Assembly (NCBI GenBank): GCA_023634235.1
Contig: JAMKCF010000008.1
Coordinates: 746,501 to 810,500 of the forward strand
DNA length: 64,000 nt
Source of the DNA: Pisaster brevispinus
Taxonomy: Eukaryota > Echinodermata > Asteroidea > Forcipulatida > Asteriidae
Reading direction: 5' to 3'
The notes under the pieces were generated by a model. The model had not been told where the DNA came from. It was given only the letters and a program-made list of their open reading frames with translations, and searched no databases. Positions 25,432 to 38,111 of this stretch are shown here, piece after piece (the first letter of the stretch is position 1; every line of letters starts with the position of its first letter). Made by a program: the position numbers and the translations under genes.

Positions 25432-26757
25432 AACTAAACAATTTAGACATCCTCTATTCTGTTTATTCCAAATTCACAATGACATCTCTGAAAATATATT
25501 CATTACAAAATCTTATGGTCCAAGTTCGCAATGACATCTTGGATCTCTTCTGTTTACACACCTAAAACTTAATTTTTTAACATCCTACATTCTTTTTATT
25601 CCAAGTTGGCAATGACATCTTGGATCTCTTCTGTTTACACACCTAAAACTAAATTTTGTAACATCCTACATTCTTTTTATTCCAAGTTGGCAATGACATC
25701 TTGGATCTCTTCTGTTTACACACCTAAAAATAAATGATTTAGACATCCTACATTCTGTTTATTCCATGTTCGCAATGACATCTTGGAACTCTTCTGTTTA
25801 CACACCTAAAACTAACTTCATTGAGACATCCTACATTCTTTTTATTCCAAGTTCGCAATGACATCTTGGATCTCTTCTGTTTACACACCTAAAACTAAAT
25901 GATTTAGACATCCTACATTCTTTTTATTCCAAGTTCGCAATGACATCTTGGATCTCTTCTGTTTACACACCTAAAACTAAATGATTTAGACATCCTACAT
26001 TCTGTTTATTCCAAGTTCGCAATGACATCTTGGATCTCTTCTGTTTACACACCTAAAACTAAATGATTTAGACATCCTACATTCTGTTTATTCCATGTTC
26101 GCAATGACATCTTGGAACTCTTCTGTTTACACACCTAAAACTAAATTGATTGAGACATCCTACATTCTTTTTATTCCAAGTTCGCAATGACATCTTGGAT
26201 CTCTTCTGTTTACACACCTAAAACTAAATGATTTAGACATCCTACATTCTTTTTATTCCAAGTTCGCAATGGCATCTTGGATCTCTTCTGTTTACACACC
26301 TAAAACTAAATGATTTAGACATCCTACATTCTGTTTATTCCAAGTTCACAATGACATCTTGGAACTCTTCTGTTTACACACCTAAAACTAAATGTTTTAG
26401 ACATCCTACATTCTTTTTATTCCAAGTTCGCAATGATATCTTGGATCTGTTCTGTTTACACACCAAAAACTAAATGTTTTAGACATCCTACATTCTGTTT
26501 ATTACAAGTTCGCAATGACATCATGGATCTGTTCTGTTTACGCACCTAAAACTAAATGTTTTAGACATCCTACATTCTGTTTATTACAAGATCGCAATGA
26601 CATCGTGGATCTGCTGTGTTTACACACCTAAAACTAAACAAAATAGACATCCCCCATTCTGTTCAATCCAAGTTCGCAATGACATCTTGGATCTGTTGTT
26701 TAAACACCTAAAACTACAAAAATTGAGACATCCTACATTCTGTTTATTCCAAAAGAC
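25432..26757. repeat. 82-bp satellite array, left inner (about 16 units)
   Basis: Same unit and orientation as the 19.9-kb array; part of the duplicated middle module. Confidence 0.92.
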
Positions 26758-26923
26758 AGCTTCTTGGAAATCCACTCAGTTGAGTTTCTATAACCCCCCC
26801 TTCTCCTCCCCTTGAATATTTGGCTGCTATCGCACTCGCTTATGCGCTGCATGCTTATCTGATACTCATACATTCACTCTCACCCTTTTTATCACCTTCT
26901 GTATTAATTATACCTATTCCTAA

Positions 26924-27027
26924 AACATCTAACTTCAGACACCTTTCTTCTACTTACAACTCCCAATTTACACCGCTGTAAATTGAAATAACGTAAGTTT
27001 CAAGTAAAGCTGTCCATGTTAGATGTT
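26924..27027. other. Hairpin A, left inner copy
   Basis: Same structure as 21,026-21,129, with one visible base difference (gtttcaagt versus gtttcaatt). Confidence 0.6.
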
Positions 27028-27844
27028 TATTTTACTTGGAAGACGATCTACGGCGTCCCGAATGATCGTCTTCAAGATTTTAACTAGACTAAAAAAAAAA
27101 CACCTCAAACACACTCATCTAGCTTCGCTGCTGTACGCTGCTGAGCGCATTGCATAGTGCCCCAGAACCTCCCCTTCCCTCTGTAATTCACAGCTACATC
27201 CTGAGAGTATCAATCCTGGGAATATGTACAAGCTAAGAAAGACACCATGAGATTCACTTGACAACACAGAGAGAACCTCTTGATAATAAACCAGTGCACA
27301 GCACTGAAGAGGGTTTACTCTCTGTAATTCACAGCTACATCCTGTGAATATTTACAACCGAGACAGAAACTATGAACGTTTATTCTGTAGTCTGATCAAG
27401 TTCCCTGGAGTGAATGACACCAAGAGGTTGCCTCCAACAAGTTCACAGTACCCAAGAGGATTTGCTCCTTGTCCTTCAACCAACTTCCATTGGAACTTTT
27501 ATCTGATGTTCTTTTAAGTTTATCATAGACCTGTTAAATACCAGTACCATTTATGAACATGAGAAAAGATTCCTAAATACTTCAGTATAAGTCAAAGAGG
27601 GACCTCTTGTTGATCAGTGGTTCACACCGAAGAGGAAATACTCTTTAAACACTGAATTTAACTTGTCTTACTGGACCCCCCTCCTCCCCCCCAGAATGCT
27701 GACCTAATTATGTTGAGTTTTTCTCAAACCCCCATGGACTGTGCTAGCTTTGTTTGCTGCCTAATTGCTCACTGCGCATGTGCATGCTCTCTTTCACACT
27801 TCTTAAGATCCCTAAAAAAAAGGATAAACTAAGCCTTACCTAAA

Positions 27845-27949
27845 AACATCCAACTTTGGTTAACTTTCTGGAACTTATTCTACATCTTATTTACATCACG
27901 GTAAATAGATGTTAAGTTTTTGAATCAGAAAGTCATTTAGTTAGATGTT
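27845..27949. other. Hairpin B, left inner copy
   Basis: Same structure as 21,942-22,046. Confidence 0.6.
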
Positions 27950-30626
27950 TGTTGAAGCCTAAGCCAAGAAACCGGTTTCTCGGACACGAAAAAAATATTC
28001 CGATGAACGAAACTTAATCTATTTTATTTAGCTTACCTATTCTAACACCAGCTCACTCACACACTGACTCGCACTTAAGCAAATTGCTTTGTGCTGCTCG
28101 CTATGCTGCTAGGGATCCCCCAACTCAACTAGTTCACTTACCCTATATCCATAGACCCAAGTGAAGCAAATTTTTCTTAACCATTTAGCCCCAATCAACT
28201 GAACCTTAAGCTTAGTTATCAACCTTACTATACTAAACCTAACTAATCCAATATATGATCAACCTACGTCACCCCAAAACTAAAACTATCAACCAACTCC
28301 TTTCAATTACAACATTAAACTCAATTTGAAACTATTCGATGTTCAAGACTTCCTCAAAATTAAAAGCAAACTCCTACAGGGTTCATCCTCACAACAAGCC
28401 AATATTATTTTCCTGACAAATCCAGAGACAGACTGTTGATATGTACACAAGAAATCAGACGCAGTTTGAAACTAATCCGAAATGTCACTAGGACACACAT
28501 AAATCATTCTCCAAAAACAGTTCCTAAACTCCAGTCACAAATTACTCCATCTCAGAAAGCTGCTATCAGTGAGTCATTAAGACTGAAGTTTGTGGCCTTA
28601 TCCACAATAAACACATTTCCATGATAACTAGTTATCTGTAAAGGTAAATTATCAAGAAGCCTTTTTCATCTAAACAACTAAAAACTTTATACTACAACTC
28701 CCTGTGTTTGTGATGATACGGTGCCTTCTGAAGCATGTGGGTCATCTATAATAAGTGTTGATTTCGCTCCACATCAGTAGTTCCAGCTCCTACATTAGTC
28801 AAGGTCAGTGAACCTCACTCTATGAAATTGTGAAGACATGCTTAAGGGTGATCACTTCTAGGTGTAGGGGTAGTTTAAATCAGGAAAAAGAAGACACACA
28901 ATTTTTTGTTTTACGATTATTTGGACTACTTTTTAAAAGAAGCCCAATTTACGTTGCCGTTACGTAAATGAGGAAATGCATTGGGTTAATTTCATTGGGG
29001 AATAAGCAAAACCTGTTAAAGTTGTCATTTTCCCGATTTTCCCCAATAGAGGTGAAATAAACAAATTCTTCATTACTTTAGAATTGAAAAAAAATTTGCA
29101 TCCTCAGCAGAGAGGCAACTGGACTTTTTCATCGGGGGGGGGGGGGGGGGGGGGGGGGGATGGGGGAGGGCTGCGGATACATTCTCAATTGGGTTGGGGT
29201 CAACAGGGGATTGGTTCTGACGAGGGCTCAAACTCCCTCTTTGTTATATTCTTTCATGGCTGACATATTCCAAAGTAATCATAACTTCAAGTTCTTGGAA
29301 TAGTTTCAAGGTGACAAAAATTACCACTAAATAGTAGTATGAAGCCTATTTATTTAAATTAGCCATCTCCCACAAATCCAAACACCTACGTGTTTGAGGG
29401 ACTATAAATGACTTACCATTTGAAGCATGCCGGTCATTTGAAATAGGTCTCCAGCAGTAAAAGAATTTCAGCAGAATAATCAGCACCAGCTTCTCAATCA
29501 TTCAAAGTCCATGAACCTCACTCCTTGTGTAGACAGCATGCTCAAGGATGAAGGGGAAAGTCTCAAGCTGAAAAAAGAAAGCTCAAAGGATCTATTGTAA
29601 GAGTAATGGGTCCGCAAGCAAATATACTGTCAATGCATTTTTAAAGATTACCATTTGAAGCATGCAGGTCATCTGATGTTGGTGTCCAGCAGTAGAAGAT
29701 TCCCAGCAACATCAGCAGCACCAGCTCCTCAGTTTTTGATGGTCTTTGAACCTCACTCCTCATGTAGACAGTTTGCTCAAGGGTGAAGGGGGAAGTCTCA
29801 AGCTGAAAAAAGAAAGCTCAAAGGATCTATTGTAAGAGTAATGGGTCCGCAAGCAAATATACTGTCAATGCATTTTTAAAGATTACCATTTGAAGCACGC
29901 AGGTCATCTGAAGTTGGTGTCCAGTAGTAGAAGATTCCCAGCAACATCAGCAGTACCAGCTTCTCAGTTTTTTATGGTCTTTGAACCTCACTCGATATGT
30001 AGATTGCATGTTCAAGGGTGAAGGGGTAGTCTCGAGCTGAAAAAGAAAGCTCACATAATCTTGTTAAAGAGTTTTGAGCCTATTACTATTTTGATTATAA
30101 CACCTTAATTAAACTTGCAGGTTGCAGATTTAAGTTTCATCATGATTGAGCGAACTCTAGAATTTAAAACACAGGGATGGTTAAATTGGCTCATGTTATA
30201 AGCCTAATTTTCTTTTTTATAAAGTCCATAAAAAAATTGCAATTTACAGAGTTTGTTTATTTGTAATCCTATTTTACCACCAGTCACTGATGGCATAGCT
30301 CTGTAAGGCCCTTAACTAGAAACCTGACACCATTAAACATCATAACTGAAAAAAGAATAAATAGTTTACAGACTTTTATGTAAGAAGAACACACCTATGC
30401 TTTCCTGCAATAAGTTTGACCATTATCAGTTGAGGGAGAAAAATACACATTAATGGATTCTGTTTTGTAATTATTACCTGAAACAAAAAAGGGTCAATAC
30501 ACACACAAAAAGTAGTGAGAAGAAAGTAAACGAATAACTGTGACCAATAGGCAAGTTTAAAATGTGTTCACACATTGAACACTACTTTCCCCCAATATTA
30601 CATTGTAAACCAAAAAATGTACAGGT

Positions 30627-30648
30627 TGTATGGATGGCCATCCATACA
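30627..30648. repeat. Perfect 22-bp palindrome, copy 2
   Basis: Identical to the copy at 17,045; inner left arm, in an intron-like interval. Confidence 0.85.
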
Positions 30649-32820
30649 CTTCCCTAAACACACATTTTAAGTACACTTAGTCTTCCCATAGTTATTTACA
30701 CTTATGGATTTACATCCATACTTAGTCCTTTACCGGAGCGGGAATAAAAATACAGAGCGACAATTTCACCCAATCTTATTTTTCTACAACTCTTGGATAT
30801 TCACACATCCATAAAGTTATAAATGCTGCCAATTTAAAGATTAACTTTTAAAAAATAACTAATTTTTCACCCACACACCTTAACCAGCAACCACTGATTA
30901 TATTCCCTACTTCTTAAAAACCTGACACAAACACAAATATTACAAATTCTTGTTAATTCACCTCAGAGAAAAACAAACAGATTATACCAAAAATCAGCAA
31001 ATCCATACAAGTTCCCCCCCCCAAAAAAAAAAAATAAAACCCAAAGAGTTATTTCATAACAACTGCTCTGGTAAAGGAGCAATAATTAAACATTGTCCAT
31101 ATTGCCAGAGAAATGAATGCTTTCCCTAAGTTAAGCCCTAATACAGAAAAAAATGTGGCATGGCATGAATCATTTCTTTTGATCACTATACATGTACCTT
31201 GAAGGGAACAAAACATTACAGGCTCTGTGGATTTTAATTTATAGTTTTCACCTAAAACCTAAATGGTTAGTACACAAACAAACATTAAATACAAATACAA
31301 ACTGAATTGATTTTAACTTGTAGCTGTTACCTAAAACCTAATGCTTAGTACACACAAAATAAAGTAACATTTATGTTCATGCCAGAGAAAATACTGCTTT
31401 CTCTTTGTTAAGCCCCAACACAGAAAAAAGTAAGACAGTGTCAGATTAAATTTGTTTTCAGTCACTATACATGTACCTTGAAGGAAGCAAAAAGTTAGAG
31501 GTTGAATTAGTTTTTAAATTATAGTTGACACATATTTATAAAATAAAATTGTACCCCCAAAATGTTGTAACCCAGCAGGATGTAAACATTTCTTATGCCA
31601 GAGAAAATACTGCTTTCTCTAGTTTAAGCCCTAACACAGAATAATCAATAAATTAAGACAAGTGTCACATTGAAATTCTGACCATATACATATACCTTGA
31701 AGGAAATAAAAAATGTTAATGTTGAATTCGATCCCAAAACACATAAAAATTCAAATGGTTAGTACATAAAAAAGATACATAGCAAAAAAGATGACTGCAT
31801 TTACTTACAAATAATGCGCATATGACCAGACTTTTACTAGGGACTATTTTGGTCTAAATTGAAAAGTCATGTATGTTGCACCCTGTGAAATAATCGAGGA
31901 GCATTACAAAAAGATTATAGATTGGCATCCATAATGAGTTTCCCCCAAAAATTGATAAGCATATAAAACTTGCAAACAAAAAAGCAATTTGTGAGTACCT
32001 ACACAGTATCAGGGATAGAACAAATTAATAGACCTAACAGCCTATTTCACACTTAGCTTTTTCCAACATAAAGACGAACACAAATACACAAAATATACTT
32101 AGCCACATTGGCAGCTCAAACACATCTGTCAGTGGTGATGCTCAGACCTCACTCCTTGTGCAGACATACTCCAGTGTCATCATTGCTCCATGCTAGTAAA
32201 AAAATAACACAAAAGTCATTAAAAATTGTTTGGCCTGAATGATTTAGAATTGACCAAACAGCTCATCCCAATTAGCCAACCCCAATTGGGTGACCCACTT
32301 CAGGTCTATTAATACAAACATAAATGCGAACCTATGTAAACAGCATCATCCCAGCTACACCCCCCCCCCACTTCTGCTCAGAACTCTTGCAAAGGAATGG
32401 TTTAACAAATCAAAAGCACCCCCCCCCCCCGAAAAATAAATCACAATAAACTTTTCAACAAGGGTTTCTAATCTGTTCAACTGCCATCTATTTAATACAT
32501 TGACTCTTAATTGAAGCCTCAACATGTTTAAAGTAAGCATTAGAATTCTATTGAGTTTATAAAGTTACCACTGATTTACAATTCCCTTGCTCAGAGATAA
32601 TTCTCGGCTCAAAGAAATAATGTTACATTAATTTGTAAAGAAGATAATCTCTGTGCACGCGTTGCCTCTGGACTAAACCCCGCCCATAACACCTGTTTTA
32701 CAAAAGATAGTCCCTGGGCCTTTTGAATATTCATAATTAACTGAAAGACGTCAGACAAGGCTGACATGACTTGGTTTTTCTTGCAGTGTATGCCAAACAT
32801 GCAATAATGCAGAAAAGTAT

Positions 32821-33016
32821 CTGGGCCCAATTTCATAGAGCTGCTGAAGCACATACATTTGCTAAGCACAATAAAATCGTGCTTACCAGAAAAGGTTACC
32901 AGCCAAACTACCATGTCACATGTACAATTTGTGATTGGTATCCTGCTCATTTCTGCTTAGCAGGAAATTGTTAAACATAATTTGCTGCTTAAGCAGCTCT
33001 ATGAAATTGGGCCCAG
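32821..33016. mobile_element. GGGCCC-type MITE, left arm only
   Basis: 196 bp with inverted ends CTGGGCCCAATTTCATAGAG / CTCTATGAAATTGGGCCCAG. The matching place in the right arm (about 35,800) and in the third copy (about 62,240) reads straight through (AGTACGTGGTAGCTG type), so the element inserted after duplication. It carries no coding capacity and would need a transposase from elsewhere. Confidence 0.85.
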
Positions 33017-33644
33017 GTAGCTGTAGCAACCATACATCGACAACATTGTAAACATGTAAAACTATAAAACGGGTTGGGGGGTGGGTGTGACATGAAAAAG
33101 GGTCTGTACATTTCACAGTGTATAACTTAAGTGAGGAAAGTACAAATTGAAGAAGTTAGATTTCTTTCTGGGAAAGCTAATTTTGTTTTTGCTCTGTTAA
33201 ACTTTAGATTTTTGAGTTTTCTGGATAAGCTTTGTGACTTTACATGGGGAGAGCGATGGCCCTCTTCTATTTTACGTCAAACTGATCATAAAATGAAGAG
33301 AAAAAAACCCAACAGGATTCTGTGATTAGCATGATTAGAGGGTGAGGGGGTGTTTTTGAAATGATGTTTTTGGGTGTTGAAATTTCATCATTTCAAGATG
33401 GGTTTTGACTTTTGAGAAAACAAGTAGGGATACTATTCTACATGTTCTACGTGCCATGACATGCAGACGTAAACGTTCGGTGACTTTGGGATACCATTTG
33501 ATAAATTTCCAAAGAAACAGCTAAAAGGCAAACGTTTCACAAAAGTATGAACACCAAACTATTTTTCATTCACACGCGGTCAAAAAAATAATAAAAAATT
33601 GCTGAAATGTGAACTGAGAAATGAAAAATTTGGGGCGTTAAATC

Positions 33645-33665
33645 TTTCCCGCCAAAATACTTTCT
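33645..33665 (-). promoter_or_regulatory. E2F-like site in intron 1 of the left unit
   Basis: TTTCCCGCCAAAA on the + strand equals TTTTGGCGGGAAA on the coding strand, about 90 bp inside intron 1. It is the textbook E2F consensus and is repeated at the same place in the other two copies (35,113-35,128 with one change outside the core; 61,567-61,580). Function is inferred only. Confidence 0.4.
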
Positions 33666-34199
33666 GTTGAAAAGATTTGGCTCTGAAAAGAACCGGTTTT
33701 GAGAAAAATTCTCAAAATATTGATGTTTTAAAATAAAATTCTTACCTTCGTTGATGTTTGGCATCTGTCACAAGAACTTGTAGAGGAAAAAAAAAGTCAT
33801 AAAGTAACTTCTTTGGTCCTAAACTTTTACTTTTGAAAAGTGAAAAACACCGCATGTAGCAACATGGACCTCCTCCGTTGAATTCTGGATGCAGAGTGAA
33901 GACAGCCCGCGAAACGGAGAAAACAGCGGCATGGCATTGCGGGGCGAATCACACGCGGTGATGCGGTTTTAGTACACAATCAAATGTAAATCCAAGGATA
34001 CCTGAGAAAACTTATTCATCCGCATGTCAGAATTCTTCAGTTTTAGAACACTTAAAAGATGGATCACGAAGATTGTTCGCGTGTACTTACTTATTCTATA
34101 CAGTTTTACCAGAAAATGAAAAAAAATTCAAATGTTGAGGATTTGTTAAAAAAAATTGTCTAAAAATGACGGCCTACATTCAGTACTCAGAAAATTTGC

Positions 34200-34544
34200 T
34201 GAAGTGCGATTTGTCATAGTCTGTGTACTGTAGGCCTAATGACCAGCTCATTGGCTGATACGATAGCTCATTTAAATAATCGAGCAGATGATCAAATCCC
34301 AAAATTTGATGGAGCAAACTTTTATCAGTACTTTTCCATTGCACCTGATCATGCCACATAATTGATTGACAGGTTTGAAACAAAAGAGCAACGCGTGCAA
34401 CTCTCGTGCCAGTCACATGGGTTGATGTAATGGAGGTGTCGGTGACTTCTGGATACATACTGTGTACTGTAATTGTGTGCATCCAATCATAGGCCTAGGC
34501 CAGCGCTATATGCACAGCGCACGCGCTGGTCCTATGGAGAAAAC
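34200..34544. other. Central asymmetric segment (upstream region of the left transcription unit)
   Basis: The only part of the centre without a partner in the right arm. It is present again, on the + strand, at 60,697-61,010. A 100-codon minus frame (34,180-34,482) is also open in the second copy, but the two differ mostly by amino-acid changes and resemble nothing known, so I treat it as non-coding. Its position just upstream of the first exon makes it a promoter candidate. Confidence 0.5.
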
Positions 34545-35831
34545 ACTACCAATGGCAGTTGGTATATTGCATATTTTCTGAGTACTGAATGTAGGCCGTC
34601 ATTTTCAGACCAAATTTTTCAACAAATCCTCAAAATTTGATTTTTTTTATAATTTTCTGGTAAAACTGTATAAAATAAGTAAGTACACGCGACAATTTTT
34701 AGCGATCCTTCTATTAAGTGTTCTAAAACCGAAAAGTTCTGACATGCGGATGAATAAGTTTTCTCAGGTATCCTTGGATTTACATTTGATTGTGTACAAA
34801 AACCGCATCACCGCGTGTGATTTGCCCCGCAATGCCATGCCGCTGTTTTCTCCGTTTCGCGGGCTGTCTTCACTCTTGCATCCAGAATTCAACGGAGGAG
34901 GTCCATGTTGCTACATGCGGTGTTTTTCACTTTTCAAAAGCAAAAGTTTAGGACCAAAGAAGTTACTTTATGACTTTTTTTTCCTCATCAAGTTCTCGTG
35001 ACAGATGTCAAACATCAACGAAGGTAAGAATTTTATTCTAAAACATCAATATTTTGAGATTTTTTCTCAAAACCGGTTCTTTTCAGAACCAAATCTTTTC
35101 AACAGAAAGTATTTGGGCGGGAAAGATTTATCGCCCCAAATTTCTCATTTCTCAGTTCACATTTCAGCAATTTATTATTATTTTTTTTAACCGCGCGTGA
35201 ATGAAAAATGGTTTGGTGTTTATACTTTTGTGAAACGTTTGCCTTTTAGTTGTATCTTTGGAAATTTATCAAATGGTATCCCAATGTCACCAAAGTCCCC
35301 CAAACGTTTACGTCTGCATGTCATGGCACGTAGAACATGTAGAATAGCATCCCTACTTGTTTTCTCAAAAGTCAAAACCCATCTTGAAATGATTAAATTT
35401 CCACACTTAACCGTTTACAAATTTCAGCACAGAACTGATAAAACGTAAATAACACCCCTTTACTCTCTAATCCCTGAACCCTGTCATGCCTGTTTTTTCA
35501 TTTTATGATCAGTTTGACGAAAATAGACAGATAGAAGAGGGTCGTCGCAAACCTCACATGTCTTATGTAAAGTCACAAAGCTTATCCAGAAAAGTTAAAA
35601 ATCTAAAGTTTAACAGAGCAATAACAAAGTTGGCTTTTCCAGAAAGAAATATAAATATAATTTCTTCAATTTGTACTTTCCCATCTTAAGCCGTGTTCTG
35701 TGAAATGCACAGACCTTTTTTCACGCCCCCCCCCCCTCCGCCCGTTTAACATTTGACAATGTTTTCAATGTACAGTCTCATGGTTGCTACAGCTACCACA
35801 TAGCTTTCTACATAATTGCATGTTTGGCATA

Positions 35832-35960
35832 GGCCGTGTCCGAAACAGCGACTTCGGCTACAGCTAGAGCTAGATCAGCGCGTCTGCCAGTGTTGAAGAA
35901 TAGGCAGACGCGCGCGATCTAGCCGTAGCTCTAGCCGAAGTCGCCGTTTCGGACACGGCC
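35832..35960. mobile_element. 129-bp foldback element, right arm
   Basis: Nearly perfect 57-bp inverted arms (GGCCGTGTCCG ... CGGACACGGCC) around a 15-base loop, flanked by ATA on both sides. The left arm has the empty site with a single ATA (32,789-32,791 on the other strand). This is a MITE with a 3-bp target duplication. Confidence 0.88.
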
Positions 35961-38089
35961 ATACACTGCAAGAAAAACCAAGTCATGTCAGTCTTGTCTG
36001 ACGTCTTTCAGTTAATTATGAATATTCAAAAGGCCCCAGAGAATATCTTTTGTAAAACAGGTGTTATGGGCGGGGTTTAGTCCAGAGGCAACGCGTGCGC
36101 AGAGATTATCTTCTTTACAAATCAATGTAACATTATTTCTTTCTGCCGAGAGTTATAATGTAGCAAGGGAACTGTAAATCAGTGGTAACTTGTTAAATTC
36201 AATAGAATTCTAGAATTCTAATGCTTACGTTTAAACATGTTGAGGCTTCAATTAAGAGTGGATGTATTCAATAGATGGCAGTTTAATAGAATATAAGTCT
36301 TTTTTTACAAGTTTATTCGTGATTTTTTTTTCGGGGGGGGGGTGCTTTTGATTTGCAAGGGTTCTGAGCAGGGATGATTTTTTTCGGGGGGGGGAGTTGG
36401 TTTGCTTTTGATGTGTGTTATTATTCATTTGTGATCTCAGGGGGTGGGGCAAGGGTTACACAAGTTTGCCTTTATTTATTTCATTAATAGACCTGCAGAC
36501 ACCCAGTTGTTTGGGGTTGGCTAATTGGGATGAGCTGTTTGGACTTTTGTGTTATTTTTTTACTAGCATGGAGCAATGATGACACTGGAGTATGTCTGTA
36601 CAAGGAGTGAGGTCTGAGCATCACCACTGACAGATGTGTTTGAGCTGCCAATGTGGCTAAGTATATTTTGTGTATTTGTGTTCGTCTTTATGGTGGAAAA
36701 AGCTAAGTGTGAAATAGGCTGTTAGGTCTATTAATTTGTTCTATCCCTGATACTGTGTAGGTACTCACAAATTGCTTTTTTTGTTTGCAAGTTTTATATG
36801 CTTATCAATTTTTGGGGGAAACTCATTATGGATGCCAATCTATAATCTTTTTGTAATGCTCCTCGATTATTTCACAGGGTGCAACATACATGACTTTTCA
36901 ATTTAGACCAAAATAGTCCCTAGTAAAAGTCTGGTCATATGCGCATTATTTGTAAGTAAATGCAGTCATCTTTTTTGCTATGTATCTTTTTTATGTACTA
37001 ACCATTTGAATTTTTATGTGTTTTGGGATCAAATTCAACATTTAAATTTTTTATTTCCTTCAAGGTATATGTATATGGTCAGAATTTCAATGTGACACTT
37101 GTCTTAATTCATGATTATTCTGTGTTAGGGCTTAAACTAGAGAAAGCAGTATTTTCTCTGGCATAAGAAATGTTTACATCCTGCTGTGTTACAACATTTT
37201 TGGGGTACAGTTTTATTTTATATGTGTCAACTATAATTTAAAAACTAATTCAACCTCTAACTTTTTGCTTCTTTCAAGGTACATGTATAGTGACTGAAAA
37301 CAAATTTAATCTGACACTGTCTTACTTTTTTCTGTGTTGGGGCTTAACAAAGAGAAAGCAGTATTTCTCTGGCATGAGCATAAATTTTATTTTATTTTTT
37401 TGTACTAAGCATTAGGTTTTAGTTAACAGCTACAAGTTAAATCAATTCAGTTTGTATTTGTATTACAATGTTTGTTTGTGTACTAACCATTTAGGTTTTA
37501 GGTGAAAACTATAAATTAAAATCCACAGAGCCTGTAATGTTTTGTTCCCTTCAAGGTACATGTATAGTGATTGAAAGAAATGATTCATGCCATGCCGCAT
37601 TTTATTTCTGTATTAGGGCTTAACTTAGGGAAAGCATTCATTTCTCTGGCAATATGGACAATGTTTAATTATTCCTCCTTTACCAGAGCAGTTGTTATGA
37701 AATAACTCTTTGGTTTTTTGGGGGGAACTTGTATGGATTTGCTGACTTTTGGTATAATCTGTTTGTTTTTCTCCAGGTGAATTAACACGAATTTGTAATA
37801 TTTGTGTTTGTGTCAGGTTTTTAAGAAGTAGGGAATATAATCAGTGGTTGCTGGTTAAGGTGTGTGGGTGAAAAATTATTTATTGTTTAAAAGTTAATTT
37901 TTAAATTGGCAGCATTTATAACTTTGTGGATATGTGAATATCCAAGAGTTGTAGAAAAATAAGATTGGGTGAAATTGTCGCTCTGTATTTTTATTCCCGC
38001 TCCGGTAAAGGACTAAGTATGGATGTAAATCCATAAGTGTAAATAACTATGGGAAGATTAAGTGTACTTAAAATGTGTGTTTAGGGAAG

Positions 38090-38111
38090 TGTATGGATGG
38101 CCATCCATACA
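38090..38111. repeat. Perfect 22-bp palindrome, copy 3
   Basis: Identical; inner right arm. A near-match (ATGGATGTAAATCCAT) lies about 60 bp upstream. Confidence 0.85.

Larger units (their letters stand above)
29417..33764 (-). ncRNA. Inner part of left divergent long non-coding RNA-like unit
   Basis: First exon with ATG at 33,764-33,762 and donor AACATCAACGAAG|gtaagaa (exon end 33,746). Exon-like blocks on the minus strand follow: from 32,192 (acceptor tttttttactag), 30,036-29,887, 29,802-29,652 and 29,567-29,417 (acceptors tttttcag, donors AAATG|gtaatc or gtaagt). The last three share GGAGTGAGGTTC and the ending GCTTCAAATG. Stops occur in all frames, so a non-coding RNA is the better reading. 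Further related blocks continue leftward to about 16 kb (for example 25,313-25,194 and 24,546-24,399). No expression evidence is available. Confidence 0.5.
13716..34545 (-). repeat. Left arm of a giant imperfect inverted repeat
   Basis: Homologous, in reverse complement, to 34,545-54,998. Matching landmarks (left/right): 34,140/34,600; 33,762/35,007; 30,627-30,648/38,090-38,111; 24,399/45,503; 18,978/45,899; 17,045-17,066/47,665-47,686; 15,769-15,951/48,929-49,111; 13,893/54,803. The sum of paired coordinates stays near 68.7 kb in the inner part and 64.9 kb in the outer part, because the left arm has an extra duplication of about 5 kb and the right arm has extra sequence at 49.4-53.6 kb. Substitutions and indels are scattered throughout, so this is an old duplication. 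Exon-like blocks read leftward, away from the centre. Confidence 0.93.

Noticed and set aside
34180..34482. 100-codon frame in the centre, also open at 60,678-61,001
   Set aside because: Both copies are open, but their differences are mainly amino-acid changing and the product resembles nothing known; a shared upstream regulatory segment explains the conservation better.
36567..36660. Box C/D snoRNA (ATGATGA ... CTGA) in an exon-like block
   Set aside because: The boxes are present about 60 nt apart, but no terminal stem forms and the spacing is not kept in sister blocks.
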